64,000 bases of DNA from Paraburkholderia sediminicola. Lineage in GTDB: Bacteria > Pseudomonadota > Gammaproteobacteria > Burkholderiales > Burkholderiaceae. This document shows, piece by piece, positions 44,245 through 52,922 of the stretch; the first letter of the stretch is position 1; each line of letters opens with the position of its first letter. Location of the stretch: NCBI RefSeq assembly GCF_902859805.1, contig NZ_CADIKC010000010.1, forward strand, positions 1-64,000, in the 5' to 3' direction. Both the position numbers and the translations under genes were made by a program. The notes under the pieces were generated by a model, which had not been told where the DNA came from, ran no database searches, and saw only the letters and a program-made list of their open reading frames with translations.

Positions 44245-44864
44245 TGTTGCTGACGTTCTGCGGGATCGCAGTCGTGGGGCTCGGGTATCGCGCGCAGGTG
44301 ACGGCGACCCAGAAGCCTGTGGTACTTGCCGCGCTTCACGGTCAGGGGCATGACGACGTGCGGACGCGGCCTGCTTCCGTTCATCTCCAGCCCTCCACCT
44401 CTGCCGTGCCGGCAACCTCGCGGGGAGCGGCGTCAGCCCCGGTTCCTGCGTCGCGCGTCGGCGCCGTCAGCGCCAGGCCGGCGACAGCGACGATAGTGAC
44501 AACACCGCGCGCAAAGCTGATCGCTCTGCGCGCGCCTCTGTCCATCGAATCGGCCAACAATCCGTTCGCCGCCTCTTCGTGGCTTCCGCCGCCGCCTCCT
44601 GTCGAGGTGGCGGTCGTACCCGAGGTGCGCGCACCGGCGCCGACTGCGCCGCCAGTGCCATTCACTTACCTCGGCGAGCTGGATGCGAAAGCGGCCAAAC
44701 CGCAGGTATTTCTCAGCAACGGCGACCGCTTGCTGATCGTTTCACCGGGCGAAGTCGTTGATGACCAGTACCGCGTCGAGTCGGTTTCGGAATCCGATGT
44801 GGTGCTGACCTATCTGCCGCTTAACCAGACGCAGGCCATATCCATTCCAAGAGAGGCAAAGTAG
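44112..44864 (+). CDS. PilP/GspC-like protein
   Basis: A 250-residue frame with three candidate ATGs created by the tandem repeat. The third (44220) directly precedes the membrane helix (LLTFCGIAVVGLGY) and is probably ancestral; the first forms an ATGA overlap with the PilO-like stop. After an Ala/Pro-rich linker comes a small beta domain (PFTYLGELDAKAAKPQVFLSNGDRLLIVSPGEVV...) like the secretin-binding HR domain of GspC/PilP. It links the inner-membrane complex to the secretin encoded next. Confidence 0.75.
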   Translation: MKSALVKRVRAHLPDSAVMNLALVNRVRAYLPESAAMKPALIRRVLLTFCGIAVVGLGYRAQVTATQKPVVLAALHGQGHDDVRTRPASVHLQPSTSAVPATSRGAASAPVPASRVGAVSARPATATIVTTPRAKLIALRAPLSIESANNPFAASSWLPPPPPVEVAVVPEVRAPAPTAPPVPFTYLGELDAKAAKPQVFLSNGDRLLIVSPGEVVDDQYRVESVSESDVVLTYLPLNQTQAISIPREAK

Positions 44865-47126
44865 ATGAAAACCTCACGCACACGGGGTGCGGGCCGCAAT
44901 GGGGACAGCGGTCCAGCGAACCATCTCTCGCCGTCTGTCCCGTTGCGTGCCCAGTGCACCCCAATCGGAGGGATTGCGAGAAAGCGTGCGCTCGCGGTCG
45001 CTATCGCCATGCTTGCCGTCAGCGGTTGCATGCAAATGCCGGCCCGGCAGGACAGTCCGACCGGCGCCGAAGCGAAAGTCGACTATCTGAACGACAGGAA
45101 TAGTCAGGTCAACGCGCTGCTCGATCAGGCCGACCAGTTTCGTCTGAGCTACCAGTTCGATGCGGCGATCCAGAAGCTTTATGCGGCAAGCCAGATCGAT
45201 CCGACCAGCGAACGTGGCCGCAAGATCGGCGCGCTGATCGACCAGGACCGCCGGGATCTTGCGACCCTGCAGGAAGCGGACCGTATGATGCAGCGCGGCT
45301 CGCTTGCACCGGCGTCCGATCGCGTGCACCGCGTGTTGTTGAGGAATCCGACTAATGCGCTGGCGTTGCAGATGAAAAAGGAAATCGACGATAAGATCCG
45401 GCAGCAACGCGCGGACAAGGAAGAGGGGCTTGCCGCATCGTCGATTATGCACACGCCGATTACGCTGCAGTTTCGCGATGCCAATGTGCGCATGGTCTTC
45501 GAAGCGTTGTCGCGCACGTCGGGATTGAACGTCATCTTTGACCGCGACGTTCGTGCAGACCTGAAGACGACCATCTTCGTGACGAATGCGTCGCTGCAGG
45601 ATACGGTCGACATGATCCTGATGCAGAATCAGCTCGACAAGAAGCAACTCAACGCGAATACGCTTTTCATCTACCCGGCGACACCGGCCAAGCAGCTCGA
45701 ATATCAGGAATTGAAGGTACGCACGTTCCAGTTGTCGAATGTCGAAGCCAAACAGGTCCAGTCGTTGCTGAAGAGCCTGCTGAAGATCAAGGAAGTCGTG
45801 ATCGATGAGCGCGCGAACACCGTGACGATCCGCGGTACGCCTGACACCATCAAGGTCGCCGAAGAGATGATCGCCGCGCAGGATTTGCCGGAACCCGAGG
45901 TGATGCTGGAAGTTGAGGTGCTGGAGGTGTCGCACGAACGCCTGTCCAATCTCGGGATCGAATGGCCGAACTCGTTCACGATGTCGACGCCTTCCACGGT
46001 GGACACGTGGGGGGCGTTGCACCATCTTCCTATCAATGCGCTGAATGTCAGTGGCCTGTCCGCGACGGCAAACTTTAAACTCACCGACACCGACGCGAAT
46101 TTGCTGGCGAGTCCACGTATCCGGACACGCAACAAGGAGAAGGCCAGGATCTTGATCGGCGACAAGCTGCCGGTGATTTCGAGTTCCAGCACGCCGAGCA
46201 CGAGCGGTCCGTCATACACGCAAATGATTCAGTACATCGACGTCGGCATCAAGCTCGAAGTGGAGCCGCAGGTGTATCGGGATGGCGATGTCGGTATCAA
46301 ACTGAATCTCGAAGTCAGCAATATCACCAATACGATTCAGAGCGGCAATTCGCAAACAGGCCTGAGCTCGCTCGCGTATCAGATAGGAACGCGTAGCGCG
46401 TCGACAAGCCTGCGCCTCAGAGACGGTGAAAGCCAGATTCTCGGCGGCCTGATTTCGGATCAGGACCGCAGGTCGGCCGACAAGGTGCCTGGTCTCGGGC
46501 AGTTGCCCGTGCTTGGGCGCCTGTTCTCGGACCACAACGGCGATCATGTGAAGACTGAGATCGTGTTGCAGATCACGCCGCACATTGTCCGGCCACAGCT
46601 CGCGGCGGATGTGGACACGCAGGAGGTCTGGTCCGGCACCGACGTCAATGTGCATGCCGACCAGCTTCGGCTCGATCCCGTCATCGCCACTGCGGCTGTG
46701 TCCGGAGCGCCCGCCGCGAAGCCGTTGCCCGGCAGCGTAGGCGGTGGCACGGTAGGCGGCAGGTCCGCTCAAACGGGCGCAGCGGCGAACAGTTCGACGG
46801 CGGTGCCCGCGACCGGGTCGTTCGGGCAACTGCCGCCGCCGCAGCGCACGACGCCACCGCCCGTACCCTACGGCGGACGCTTTGCACCTCAATCGACTGC
46901 GCCGGCGCCGGTGCCGGTTCCCAATGCGCCGCCGGCAGCGGAGCAGGCGGGAGGCGAGGTGGAGCCGGGCGCTGGGGCAACCGCGGCGCCAGCGGCCACC
47001 CAGCCACCCGCGCCTCCCCCGGCGGCACCCGCACCGGCGCCCACGCCCCCTCCGTCGATCCTGCAGATGCCGCCGGGTGACATGGGGAACGATAACCCGC
47101 TTCGATCGATTCAGAACGGGTATTGA
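44865..47126 (+). CDS. gspD: Secretin GspD/PilQ (lipoprotein)
   Basis: A 753-residue outer-membrane secretin. Its leader ends in LAVSGC (lipobox, C55) after a rather long 36-residue polar extension. A TPR-like region (about 75-175), an STN/N0 domain (ITLQFRDANVRMVFEALSRTSGLNVIFD), an N1-type domain (VEAKQVQSLLKSLLKIKEVVIDERANTV) and the secretin core (LLASPRIRTRNKEKARILIGDKLPV, LRDGESQILGGLI, PGLGQLPVLGRLF) follow. The last 110 residues are a Pro/Ala/Gly tail. It forms the exit channel for folded exoproteins. Confidence 0.93.
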   Translation: MKTSRTRGAGRNGDSGPANHLSPSVPLRAQCTPIGGIARKRALAVAIAMLAVSGCMQMPARQDSPTGAEAKVDYLNDRNSQVNALLDQADQFRLSYQFDAAIQKLYAASQIDPTSERGRKIGALIDQDRRDLATLQEADRMMQRGSLAPASDRVHRVLLRNPTNALALQMKKEIDDKIRQQRADKEEGLAASSIMHTPITLQFRDANVRMVFEALSRTSGLNVIFDRDVRADLKTTIFVTNASLQDTVDMILMQNQLDKKQLNANTLFIYPATPAKQLEYQELKVRTFQLSNVEAKQVQSLLKSLLKIKEVVIDERANTVTIRGTPDTIKVAEEMIAAQDLPEPEVMLEVEVLEVSHERLSNLGIEWPNSFTMSTPSTVDTWGALHHLPINALNVSGLSATANFKLTDTDANLLASPRIRTRNKEKARILIGDKLPVISSSSTPSTSGPSYTQMIQYIDVGIKLEVEPQVYRDGDVGIKLNLEVSNITNTIQSGNSQTGLSSLAYQIGTRSASTSLRLRDGESQILGGLISDQDRRSADKVPGLGQLPVLGRLFSDHNGDHVKTEIVLQITPHIVRPQLAADVDTQEVWSGTDVNVHADQLRLDPVIATAAVSGAPAAKPLPGSVGGGTVGGRSAQTGAAANSSTAVPATGSFGQLPPPQRTTPPPVPYGGRFAPQSTAPAPVPVPNAPPAAEQAGGEVEPGAGATAAPAATQPPAPPPAAPAPAPTPPPSILQMPPGDMGNDNPLRSIQNGY

Positions 47127-47129
47127 GCC

Positions 47130-47675
47130 GTGGCCATGCTGACGAACACGATCCGCTCGCGTGGAGCATGCCGGCCCGATCAGCGTGGATTCACGTTGAT
47201 CGAGCTGGTAATCACGCTCGCGCTCGTGGCCATCCTGTCGCTCGCGATCATGCCGTTCTCCGAACTGATCGTGCAGCGTCAGAAGGAACAGCAGTTGAGC
47301 GCCGCGTTGCGCGAGATCCGCACGGCACTCGACGCATACAAGGATTCGAGCGACGTGGGTCTGATCGACAAGGAGGCGGAGGCGTCGGGTTATCCGCCGT
47401 CGCTGACCGTGCTCGTGACGGGGGTGCCCAATGCGAAGGATCCGAAAGGCAGTCTGTTGATGTTCCTTCGCCACGTGCCGCGCGATCCGTTTTTTTCCGG
47501 CGATCCGGACACGGCCGCGGAAGACACCTGGAACGTGCGCTCCTATGGCGTGCCGCCGGATCAGGCCGGCGCCGATGTACCGTCCGGGAATGATCAGGCC
47601 GGTAAGGACGTGTTCGATGTGTCGTCGAAATCCGATCGCGCCGGCATCAACGGCGTTCCGTACAAACAATGGTGA
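47130..47675 (+). CDS. Pseudopilin (GspG/H-like), second in operon
   Basis: A 181-residue prepilin with a basic leader ending RPDQRG, then FTLIELVITLALVAIL. The start is GTG 47130 or ATG 47136. The globular part has an ALREIRTALDAYKDSSD helix and an aromatic C-terminus (INGVPYKQW), closest to T2SS pseudopilins annotated as GspG/GspH-like. It follows gspD by 3 bp and is probably a minor pseudopilin. Confidence 0.85.
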   Translation: MAMLTNTIRSRGACRPDQRGFTLIELVITLALVAILSLAIMPFSELIVQRQKEQQLSAALREIRTALDAYKDSSDVGLIDKEAEASGYPPSLTVLVTGVPNAKDPKGSLLMFLRHVPRDPFFSGDPDTAAEDTWNVRSYGVPPDQAGADVPSGNDQAGKDVFDVSSKSDRAGINGVPYKQW

Positions 47676-47684
47676 CGGTGCATC

Positions 47685-48074
47685 ATGAAATCCGCTCATA
47701 CGCGCAGATCCCGCGGTTTTACGCTGATCGAACTGGTTGTCGTGATGGCGATCATTGGCCTGCTTCTGACGATCGCGCTACCGCGTTATATGCACAGCAT
47801 CGAACGCGGTAAGGAACAGGTCCGGCAGCAGAACGTCGCGGTGATGCGCGATGCGATCGATAAATACTACGGCGACAATGGCCAGTACCCGGACACGCTC
47901 GATGAACTGGTAGCGAAACACTATCTGCGGGCGGTTCCGGTCGACCCGGTCAACGGGGACGACAAGTGGGCGGTAATCGCCTCGCCCGATGAAACCAAGA
48001 CGGGCGTGTACGACGTCGTGCCGGCGAGTGGTGCACAGGGCACGCCTGCCGATCCGGCAGGAGCAGGCAAGTGA
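47685..48074 (+). CDS. Pseudopilin (GspG-like), third in operon
   Basis: A 129-residue prepilin: MKSAHTRRSRG leader, FTLIELVVVMAIIGLLLTIALPRY helix in two parts, then a GspG-type domain (AIDKYYGDNGQYPDTLDELVAKHYLRAVPVDPVNG). It is shorter than the first GspG and may be a minor subunit. It begins 9 bp after the previous gene. Confidence 0.88.
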   Translation: MKSAHTRRSRGFTLIELVVVMAIIGLLLTIALPRYMHSIERGKEQVRQQNVAVMRDAIDKYYGDNGQYPDTLDELVAKHYLRAVPVDPVNGDDKWAVIASPDETKTGVYDVVPASGAQGTPADPAGAGK

Positions 48075-48727
48075 GTCGCGGCGTATTCTCAGCGCGAAGC
48101 GGCGCGTGCATTTCGTCAGTATCGAAACGGGGCGCGCAGCACCGAACCAAGCTCGGCGCCGCGCGCCAGCGTGGGCTCGTGATGCTGGCGCTATTGATCG
48201 CGCTGATGTTGATGTCGATCGCGTTGGCGGGCGCGCTGGATGTCTGGTCGCTGGAACGGCGACGCGAGCAGGAGAAGCAACTGTTGTTTGTCGGTGATCA
48301 GTACCGGCAGGCAATCGTGCGGTATTACCGCGTCGGCCGCGTCTACCCGGCGTCGGTCGACGATCTGCTGGACGACGCACGTTTTCCGGTTCCGATGCAC
48401 CATCTGCGTCAGGCATACCCGGATCCGGTCACCGGCAAGACCGATTGGCTCTTCTTGCGGCAGGGAGATCGCTTTTATGGTGTGTATAGCAGCTCGGAGG
48501 CGCCGACGATCAAGCGCGCGGAGTTCCCGCGGCGATATACGGACTTCGAGACCGAGCAGACTTATGGCGGGTGGAAATTCATCTACCTGGCGCCAGGGCT
48601 GCGCAGCACGCCCACCAATGCCGCTACGGCAGCGCCCGGTCGTCCAGTGCAGACCATTAATCCACAGGATGGCGCGGTCCGCTTTCCGTCGGCAGGTTTT
48701 GGTGCAAACAGGATTGGTGGCCGTTAG
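48071..48727 (+). CDS. Pseudopilin-like protein (last gene of the secretion operon)
   Basis: A 218-residue protein whose GTG at 48071 overlaps the previous stop (GTGA). A basic leader ending ARQRG precedes a hydrophobic helix (LVMLALLIALMLMSIALAGAL), but the position-5 glutamate of canonical prepilins is missing, as in GspK. The rest (QYRQAIVRYYRVGRVYPASVDDLLDD, FPVPMHHLRQAYPDPVTG) is the pseudopilin pattern with a conserved processing of repeats. It may cap the pseudopilus tip. Confidence 0.75.
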   Translation: MSRGVFSARSGACISSVSKRGAQHRTKLGAARQRGLVMLALLIALMLMSIALAGALDVWSLERRREQEKQLLFVGDQYRQAIVRYYRVGRVYPASVDDLLDDARFPVPMHHLRQAYPDPVTGKTDWLFLRQGDRFYGVYSSSEAPTIKRAEFPRRYTDFETEQTYGGWKFIYLAPGLRSTPTNAATAAPGRPVQTINPQDGAVRFPSAGFGANRIGGR

Positions 48728-49366
48728 CGTTGCAGGCGCAAACCTTAGGTTCCTTCGGTCCTTCGCCTTTCAGGCGCAACGGAAGAGCAGTCTGGCAAGC
48801 ATGGCGCCTGGCGCGTGGAAGGCGAATGTCCAGGAGACGCTCATTTCAATGGCGTAACGGCCGTGGACGTGGCTGCTTCGGGATTAATCGGTAGGCTAAC
48901 AAAGTGAGCAACCGGAACGGAGGTGCAACCGCAGTCAGGATCATGACTTCTTCAAGCTTTACAGGATCGCGTTGGAAAGTGGCTTACGGTATCGATGACG
49001 GTATCCCCGCAGAAGTCGTATTCGGATGCCCGGTGTTTGCGATGTTTGAGCGAAATCGCGCGTTGATTCTCCGATGCAGTCTTTCCAAAGCGGATAACTG
49101 CCGACTGCATTTTCGGTATGGCTGACGGCATCGTCGATACCTGGCCAGGCGGAAAAGGAGTCTTCACAAGGGGCGCGGTCACCGATTGACCATCGAGTGG
49201 GTGTTGCGCTGAGAAATCGATCGCCGACAAAGATCGCTGGGCGTCGGACCGCAGGAGCGGTGGCGTGTCGCGCTTGATGGTATTTCTGGAAGTATATTTT
49301 TTCGAGTAGGAGCGCAGATACGTGTTGGTAAAGGATGACGCGGCAATATTCGAGTCTGGTCCCGCT
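48728..49366. other. Gap without a recognisable gene
   Basis: About 640 bp between the secretion operon and the convergent EAL gene. Short frames exist on both strands (for example 48904-49125 on plus, and a minus frame that runs on past the EAL stop), but none has a ribosome site or a recognisable motif. No convincing terminator hairpin was found. Confidence 0.5.
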
Positions 49367-50950
49367 TTACTGATGGATCGGCTGAAGCGTCGAACTGCTT
49401 TCGCTAAGCCAGACGACAAGTTCATTGACACCCATGGGCTTCGCGAACAACCAGCCCTGGCCATACTGGACGTCTCTTTGCACCAGATACTCCACCTGGA
49501 CATCGCGCTCGACGCCTTCCGCCACGATTTCCACCCCCAGTTCGTGTGCCATCTCGATGATATGAGGCGCAACGACGCTGGATGCTGCGTCTTGGGCAAT
49601 GGTGTCGATAAATGACTTGTCGATTTTCAGGACGTCGATCGTAAAGGTTTGCAGATACGACAGGCTGGAATACCCGGTTCCAAAATCATCGATATAGACA
49701 GGGTGGCCAGCATTTCTGAATGCCGCGATTGTTTGCCGCGTTGCGTCGGCATCCATGAAGCTTCGCTCCGTTGCTTCGATTCTGACCTGCGCCGGTCGAA
49801 TACCCGTCCCCTGCAACCGGGCCGTAATAACGTCCAGGAAACGGCGCGTCCGCAAATCCTCGCTGCTCACGTTGATTGAGACGTAGAACGATGGACGCGA
49901 GCGCAGGAGCTTCGACAGCTCGTCAAGCGTCTTGTCCAGTACGAGGTCCGTCAACTGCTGAATAAGACCGTTTTGCTCCGCGACCGCGACAAAGATTTCT
50001 GGCGAGATGTTGCGTCCGTTCAGGTTCCACCTGACGAGCGCTTCTACGCCAACGCACTCGCCGCTCGTGAGGCGGACAATCGGCTGGAAAACCACGTCGA
50101 GTTTCTTGCGTGCTATGGCCCATTCAAGCGTCGCCGGGAAGGAGAGTTGCCGGGAGATTCGCCTGAACGCAATCCAACCAAGCACACCTCCGACGACGAC
50201 ACCAATCGAAAGCCACATCACGAGCAAACCAGGCCAGTGACCCACGAGGCTGCTGCGAGGAGACTTGACTACAACCCCGAGGGGACGGCTTGCCGAACGG
50301 GCGACCGCGTAATGCCATTGTTCATTGTTCACCTGCCCAGCCAGCTTCCATGCGTTGAGCATGTCGTCGGCGTCCGCACCAGGTGACAACGCAAGAATGG
50401 TGTTTGTCTCGACATTGATCGCTGCGATCGGTCTTCGGGCGGGGTCGATAAGATCGACGTAGGACTGCGGGTCGATCGAGACATAATTGCCATTGCGGCC
50501 AATCTGAATGTCCTGGCGCTCGTTGCTGAGGGGGTTTTTCTGCCTGTACCAGAGCAGATAACCGTCCTTGCTCCGCCAATCGGGCGGAGGCATTGTCAGA
50601 TGCTGCGCCCGAACGTCGCCTGAAAGCGGTGAGCACAGATATTGACCGCCACCGTAAGCACCGGCGTCCCGCACGTACCGGTAATTGAAAACCACGCGGG
50701 CAAACTGCGCGATCTGGGTGGCCGAGCAGAGGCCGCCGGGGGGCGCCTCCATATCCGAAATAGCGGCGAATGCCTGGTAGGTGACAAGCTCCGTGCGCAT
50801 CACGGCTTTCGCGGCGAACTGCTGCAAATCTTCCTGCTCGCGACGTTCTGCATCCTCGTCGGCGATATAGATGCTGGTCAGCACGGGGGCAACGGTAACG
50901 ATGCAGCCCAGTGCGACAGAAGCAGAAATAAGCGACAGCCGCTTGATCAT
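49367..50950 (-). CDS. CSS-motif cyclic-di-GMP phosphodiesterase (EAL)
   Basis: The 527-residue inner-membrane protein has a first helix (about 6-30), a periplasmic sensor domain with two cysteines (C75 in GGLCSA, C106 in YLCSP), a second helix (about 240-262), and an EAL domain with E303-A-L305-VRW, the DDFGTGYSS loop and KIDKSFI. All main catalytic motifs are present, so it should hydrolyse c-di-GMP. In PdeB/PdeC-type proteins the periplasmic cysteines report redox state through DsbA/DsbB, which fits a redox-active neighbourhood. Confidence 0.9.
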   Translation of the reverse strand: MIKRLSLISASVALGCIVTVAPVLTSIYIADEDAERREQEDLQQFAAKAVMRTELVTYQAFAAISDMEAPPGGLCSATQIAQFARVVFNYRYVRDAGAYGGGQYLCSPLSGDVRAQHLTMPPPDWRSKDGYLLWYRQKNPLSNERQDIQIGRNGNYVSIDPQSYVDLIDPARRPIAAINVETNTILALSPGADADDMLNAWKLAGQVNNEQWHYAVARSASRPLGVVVKSPRSSLVGHWPGLLVMWLSIGVVVGGVLGWIAFRRISRQLSFPATLEWAIARKKLDVVFQPIVRLTSGECVGVEALVRWNLNGRNISPEIFVAVAEQNGLIQQLTDLVLDKTLDELSKLLRSRPSFYVSINVSSEDLRTRRFLDVITARLQGTGIRPAQVRIEATERSFMDADATRQTIAAFRNAGHPVYIDDFGTGYSSLSYLQTFTIDVLKIDKSFIDTIAQDAASSVVAPHIIEMAHELGVEIVAEGVERDVQVEYLVQRDVQYGQGWLFAKPMGVNELVVWLSESSSTLQPIHQ

Positions 50951-51245
50951 CTCGCAAGTCCCGTCGTGAATGACCGCAAAGGAGGCTTCGTGCCATCAGT
51001 GCGGCATGCTCAGAGTCGAACGTATGGAATTACGATGCAAGCATGAAGAATAGTATCTGGAGCTATTTTTTCAATGTGTTTGATTTGTGCGCCCCATGTC
51101 CACTCCTGGGCGAATGCGCACAGCCGCTCTCGCCAGGAGGCGGCGGCTGCGCGAGACCGCCAGATTGGGCGTCGCCACTAATGGGTCGAAGTCGGCGTGA
51201 CCCATTGTCTTCAGCCCCGCCCACTCCGTTTCTGACCAGGGAGGA

Positions 51246-51632
51246 TTACATGCCGCCGAATGGCTTTTTCACCGTGAGCTTGTTGGTCACTGACGTCACA
51301 CCGGGAACGCCCTGAGCGATCGCCTCGGCCTTGCCGATCTGGGCCGCTTCCGTGACGGTGCCATTCAGTGTCACCGCGCCGTCTTTCGCGATGACACTGA
51401 TGTCTCCGGCGTTGATTTCCTTGTATTTCCCGATGGCGGCATAAACCTTCCGGCGCAGGGCACGATCCGCTTTCCTGCCCGTGAGTGCCGCTGCGCCCGA
51501 TCCCGCGGTCGTGGACGCACCCTGCGCACTGGAAGGGGTACTGGCTGCTTCACCAGCCTGGCACCAGGTGGTCACGGACATGGCAACGGATAGTGTGGCG
51601 ACGGCCAGCCCAAGTGTCTTGATTGTTTTCAT
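51246..51632 (-). CDS. BON-domain periplasmic protein (OsmY-like)
   Basis: The 128-residue precursor has a signal peptide ending near CQA (about 26), an Ala/Ser/Thr linker and one BON domain (RRKVYAAIGKYKEINAGDISVIAKDGAVTLNG ... GVTSVTNKL in parts). BON domains bind phospholipid surfaces and are common in osmotic or envelope-stress proteins. A GGAG site precedes the ATG. It lies 30 bp upstream in reading order of nothing else but shares direction with the porin, so co-transcription is possible. Confidence 0.85.
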   Translation of the reverse strand: MKTIKTLGLAVATLSVAMSVTTWCQAGEAASTPSSAQGASTTAGSGAAALTGRKADRALRRKVYAAIGKYKEINAGDISVIAKDGAVTLNGTVTEAAQIGKAEAIAQGVPGVTSVTNKLTVKKPFGGM

Positions 51633-51662
51633 GGATTGCTCCGCTTGATGAGGATGACGAAA

Positions 51663-52808
51663 TCAGAAGTTATGGCGCAGGCCGATCATAGCCGCGGTGG
51701 TGGACATGCCGGGAGCAACCGGTGCCCCATAGATGATCGTTTGGTTCATGGTCCCCTTGTTGTCGACGTAGCCGACTTGCGCGTACATCTTCGTCCTTGG
51801 GGAAAGGTTGTATTCGGCGCCCACTGCGATTTCGCTCGAGTGATTTGCTGAATGATTCCGGTCCTTCAGGTAGTAGTAGCCGGACGTGATCTTGAAGTAC
51901 GGATTGACCTGGTAGCCGAGGCCGCCCGACACCATTTCGAAATCAGCAGTGTTGCTCTTCGCCGGGTTTTTGCCGATGCCGTACGAGGCGGACACGGAGA
52001 ATCCACTGATCGTATACATCGCACCGAAATAGTAGAAACGATTGTTGCTCTGGCCTGTCGCAGGCGTGGCCGGCGCCGCCGGATAGGTGAGCGGGAACGG
52101 ATTGGTGTCATGTCCGTTGTAGTACACAGCGGACAGGTTCAGTCCGTAGTTCGAGTACTTGAGCACAGCCGACTCACGTGTGCCGCCCTGGAACTGTCCC
52201 GCGACGCCGCCCGGCGCATATTCAAGCGCAAGCGATGCGCCATAGAATTTCGGCGAATTGTAGACCAGCGCGTTGCTGTCATAGAGGGCGCCGATTGGAG
52301 CGTTCGTGCTGGTGCCGGGCCAGCCGGCAGCCTGATTGATACCGAGCCACGCGGTCAGGATGCTGCCGAAATACTGTGCGCCGCGTACGTCGGTTTCCGC
52401 CATGGCGTAGATCATCGGGATGATCTGCCGGCCGGCGTCGAACGTGCCAAACGGCCCGGTTGCCCCGATCGTTGCGAACTGGTTGAAGATTGCGGTCGCG
52501 CCCGGCGTATCGGACAGCCCGGACTTGCCGTTCGCGGTGTTGAACGTGCCTTGCAGCTTGAAGGTGATCTTGTAGCCACCGCCGATGTCCTCGATTCCCT
52601 TCATGCCCCAGTAGCTGGAATAGATGCCACCATCCTTAAGTTGATAGGAATGCCCCTGGTTTCGCGCGGTCGGCAGGAACGTTGACGCCGAGGTGCTTTG
52701 ATACAGGAGTCCGCTGTCGAGTACGCCATAGAGCGTGACAGAAGACTGGGCATGGGCCGCGCTGGAAAAAACTATCAGCACTGCCAGGATGCTTGATTTC
52801 AATTTCAT
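51663..52808 (-). CDS. Gram-negative trimeric porin (OmpC/Omp32 type)
   Basis: A 381-residue precursor with a signal peptide ending SAAHA (21), the typical SSVTLYGVLDSGL opening, PEFG-like loop 3 region and a terminal phenylalanine (GLRHNF). This is the standard beta-proteobacterial 16-stranded porin. A GGAGGAG site precedes the ATG. Located just after (in reading direction) the acyl-CoA ligase operon, it may serve uptake of the substrate of that pathway. Confidence 0.92.
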   Translation of the reverse strand: MKLKSSILAVLIVFSSAAHAQSSVTLYGVLDSGLLYQSTSASTFLPTARNQGHSYQLKDGGIYSSYWGMKGIEDIGGGYKITFKLQGTFNTANGKSGLSDTPGATAIFNQFATIGATGPFGTFDAGRQIIPMIYAMAETDVRGAQYFGSILTAWLGINQAAGWPGTSTNAPIGALYDSNALVYNSPKFYGASLALEYAPGGVAGQFQGGTRESAVLKYSNYGLNLSAVYYNGHDTNPFPLTYPAAPATPATGQSNNRFYYFGAMYTISGFSVSASYGIGKNPAKSNTADFEMVSGGLGYQVNPYFKITSGYYYLKDRNHSANHSSEIAVGAEYNLSPRTKMYAQVGYVDNKGTMNQTIIYGAPVAPGMSTTAAMIGLRHNF

Positions 52809-52880
52809 TGTGTCTCCTCCGGATTTGAGGCGTGCCGGGTGGACCCGGCAGTTTATGGTTTGTTACTCGAATGAAACTGT

Positions 52881-52922
52881 GTTGCTGTTGCTGTTGCTGT
52901 TGCTGTTGCCGGTGCCGGTGCC
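52881..52922 (+). repeat. Hexanucleotide array (GTTGCT)4 GTTGCC (GGTGCC)2
   Basis: Seven 6-bp units fill the space between the end of the acyl-CoA ligase gene and the porin leader. As with the array at 441-494, one unit type drifts into another by point changes. It abuts the ligase stop codon, so it lies in the intercistronic mRNA of a ligase-porin transcript. Confidence 0.85.

Noticed and set aside
48952..49599. 215-codon minus-strand frame overlapping the EAL gene end
   Set aside because: Most of it lies out of frame within the EAL gene, and the free part has no recognisable features.
51116..51156. GC-rich inverted sequence suggesting a terminator
   Set aside because: Several alternative pairings are equally good and no T tract follows.
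51182..51207. ATGGGTC...GACCCAT inverted pair between the EAL and BON genes
   Set aside because: Only the ACCCAT half matches the regulon element; the GTAGG half is absent and the position is about 230 bp from the nearest start.
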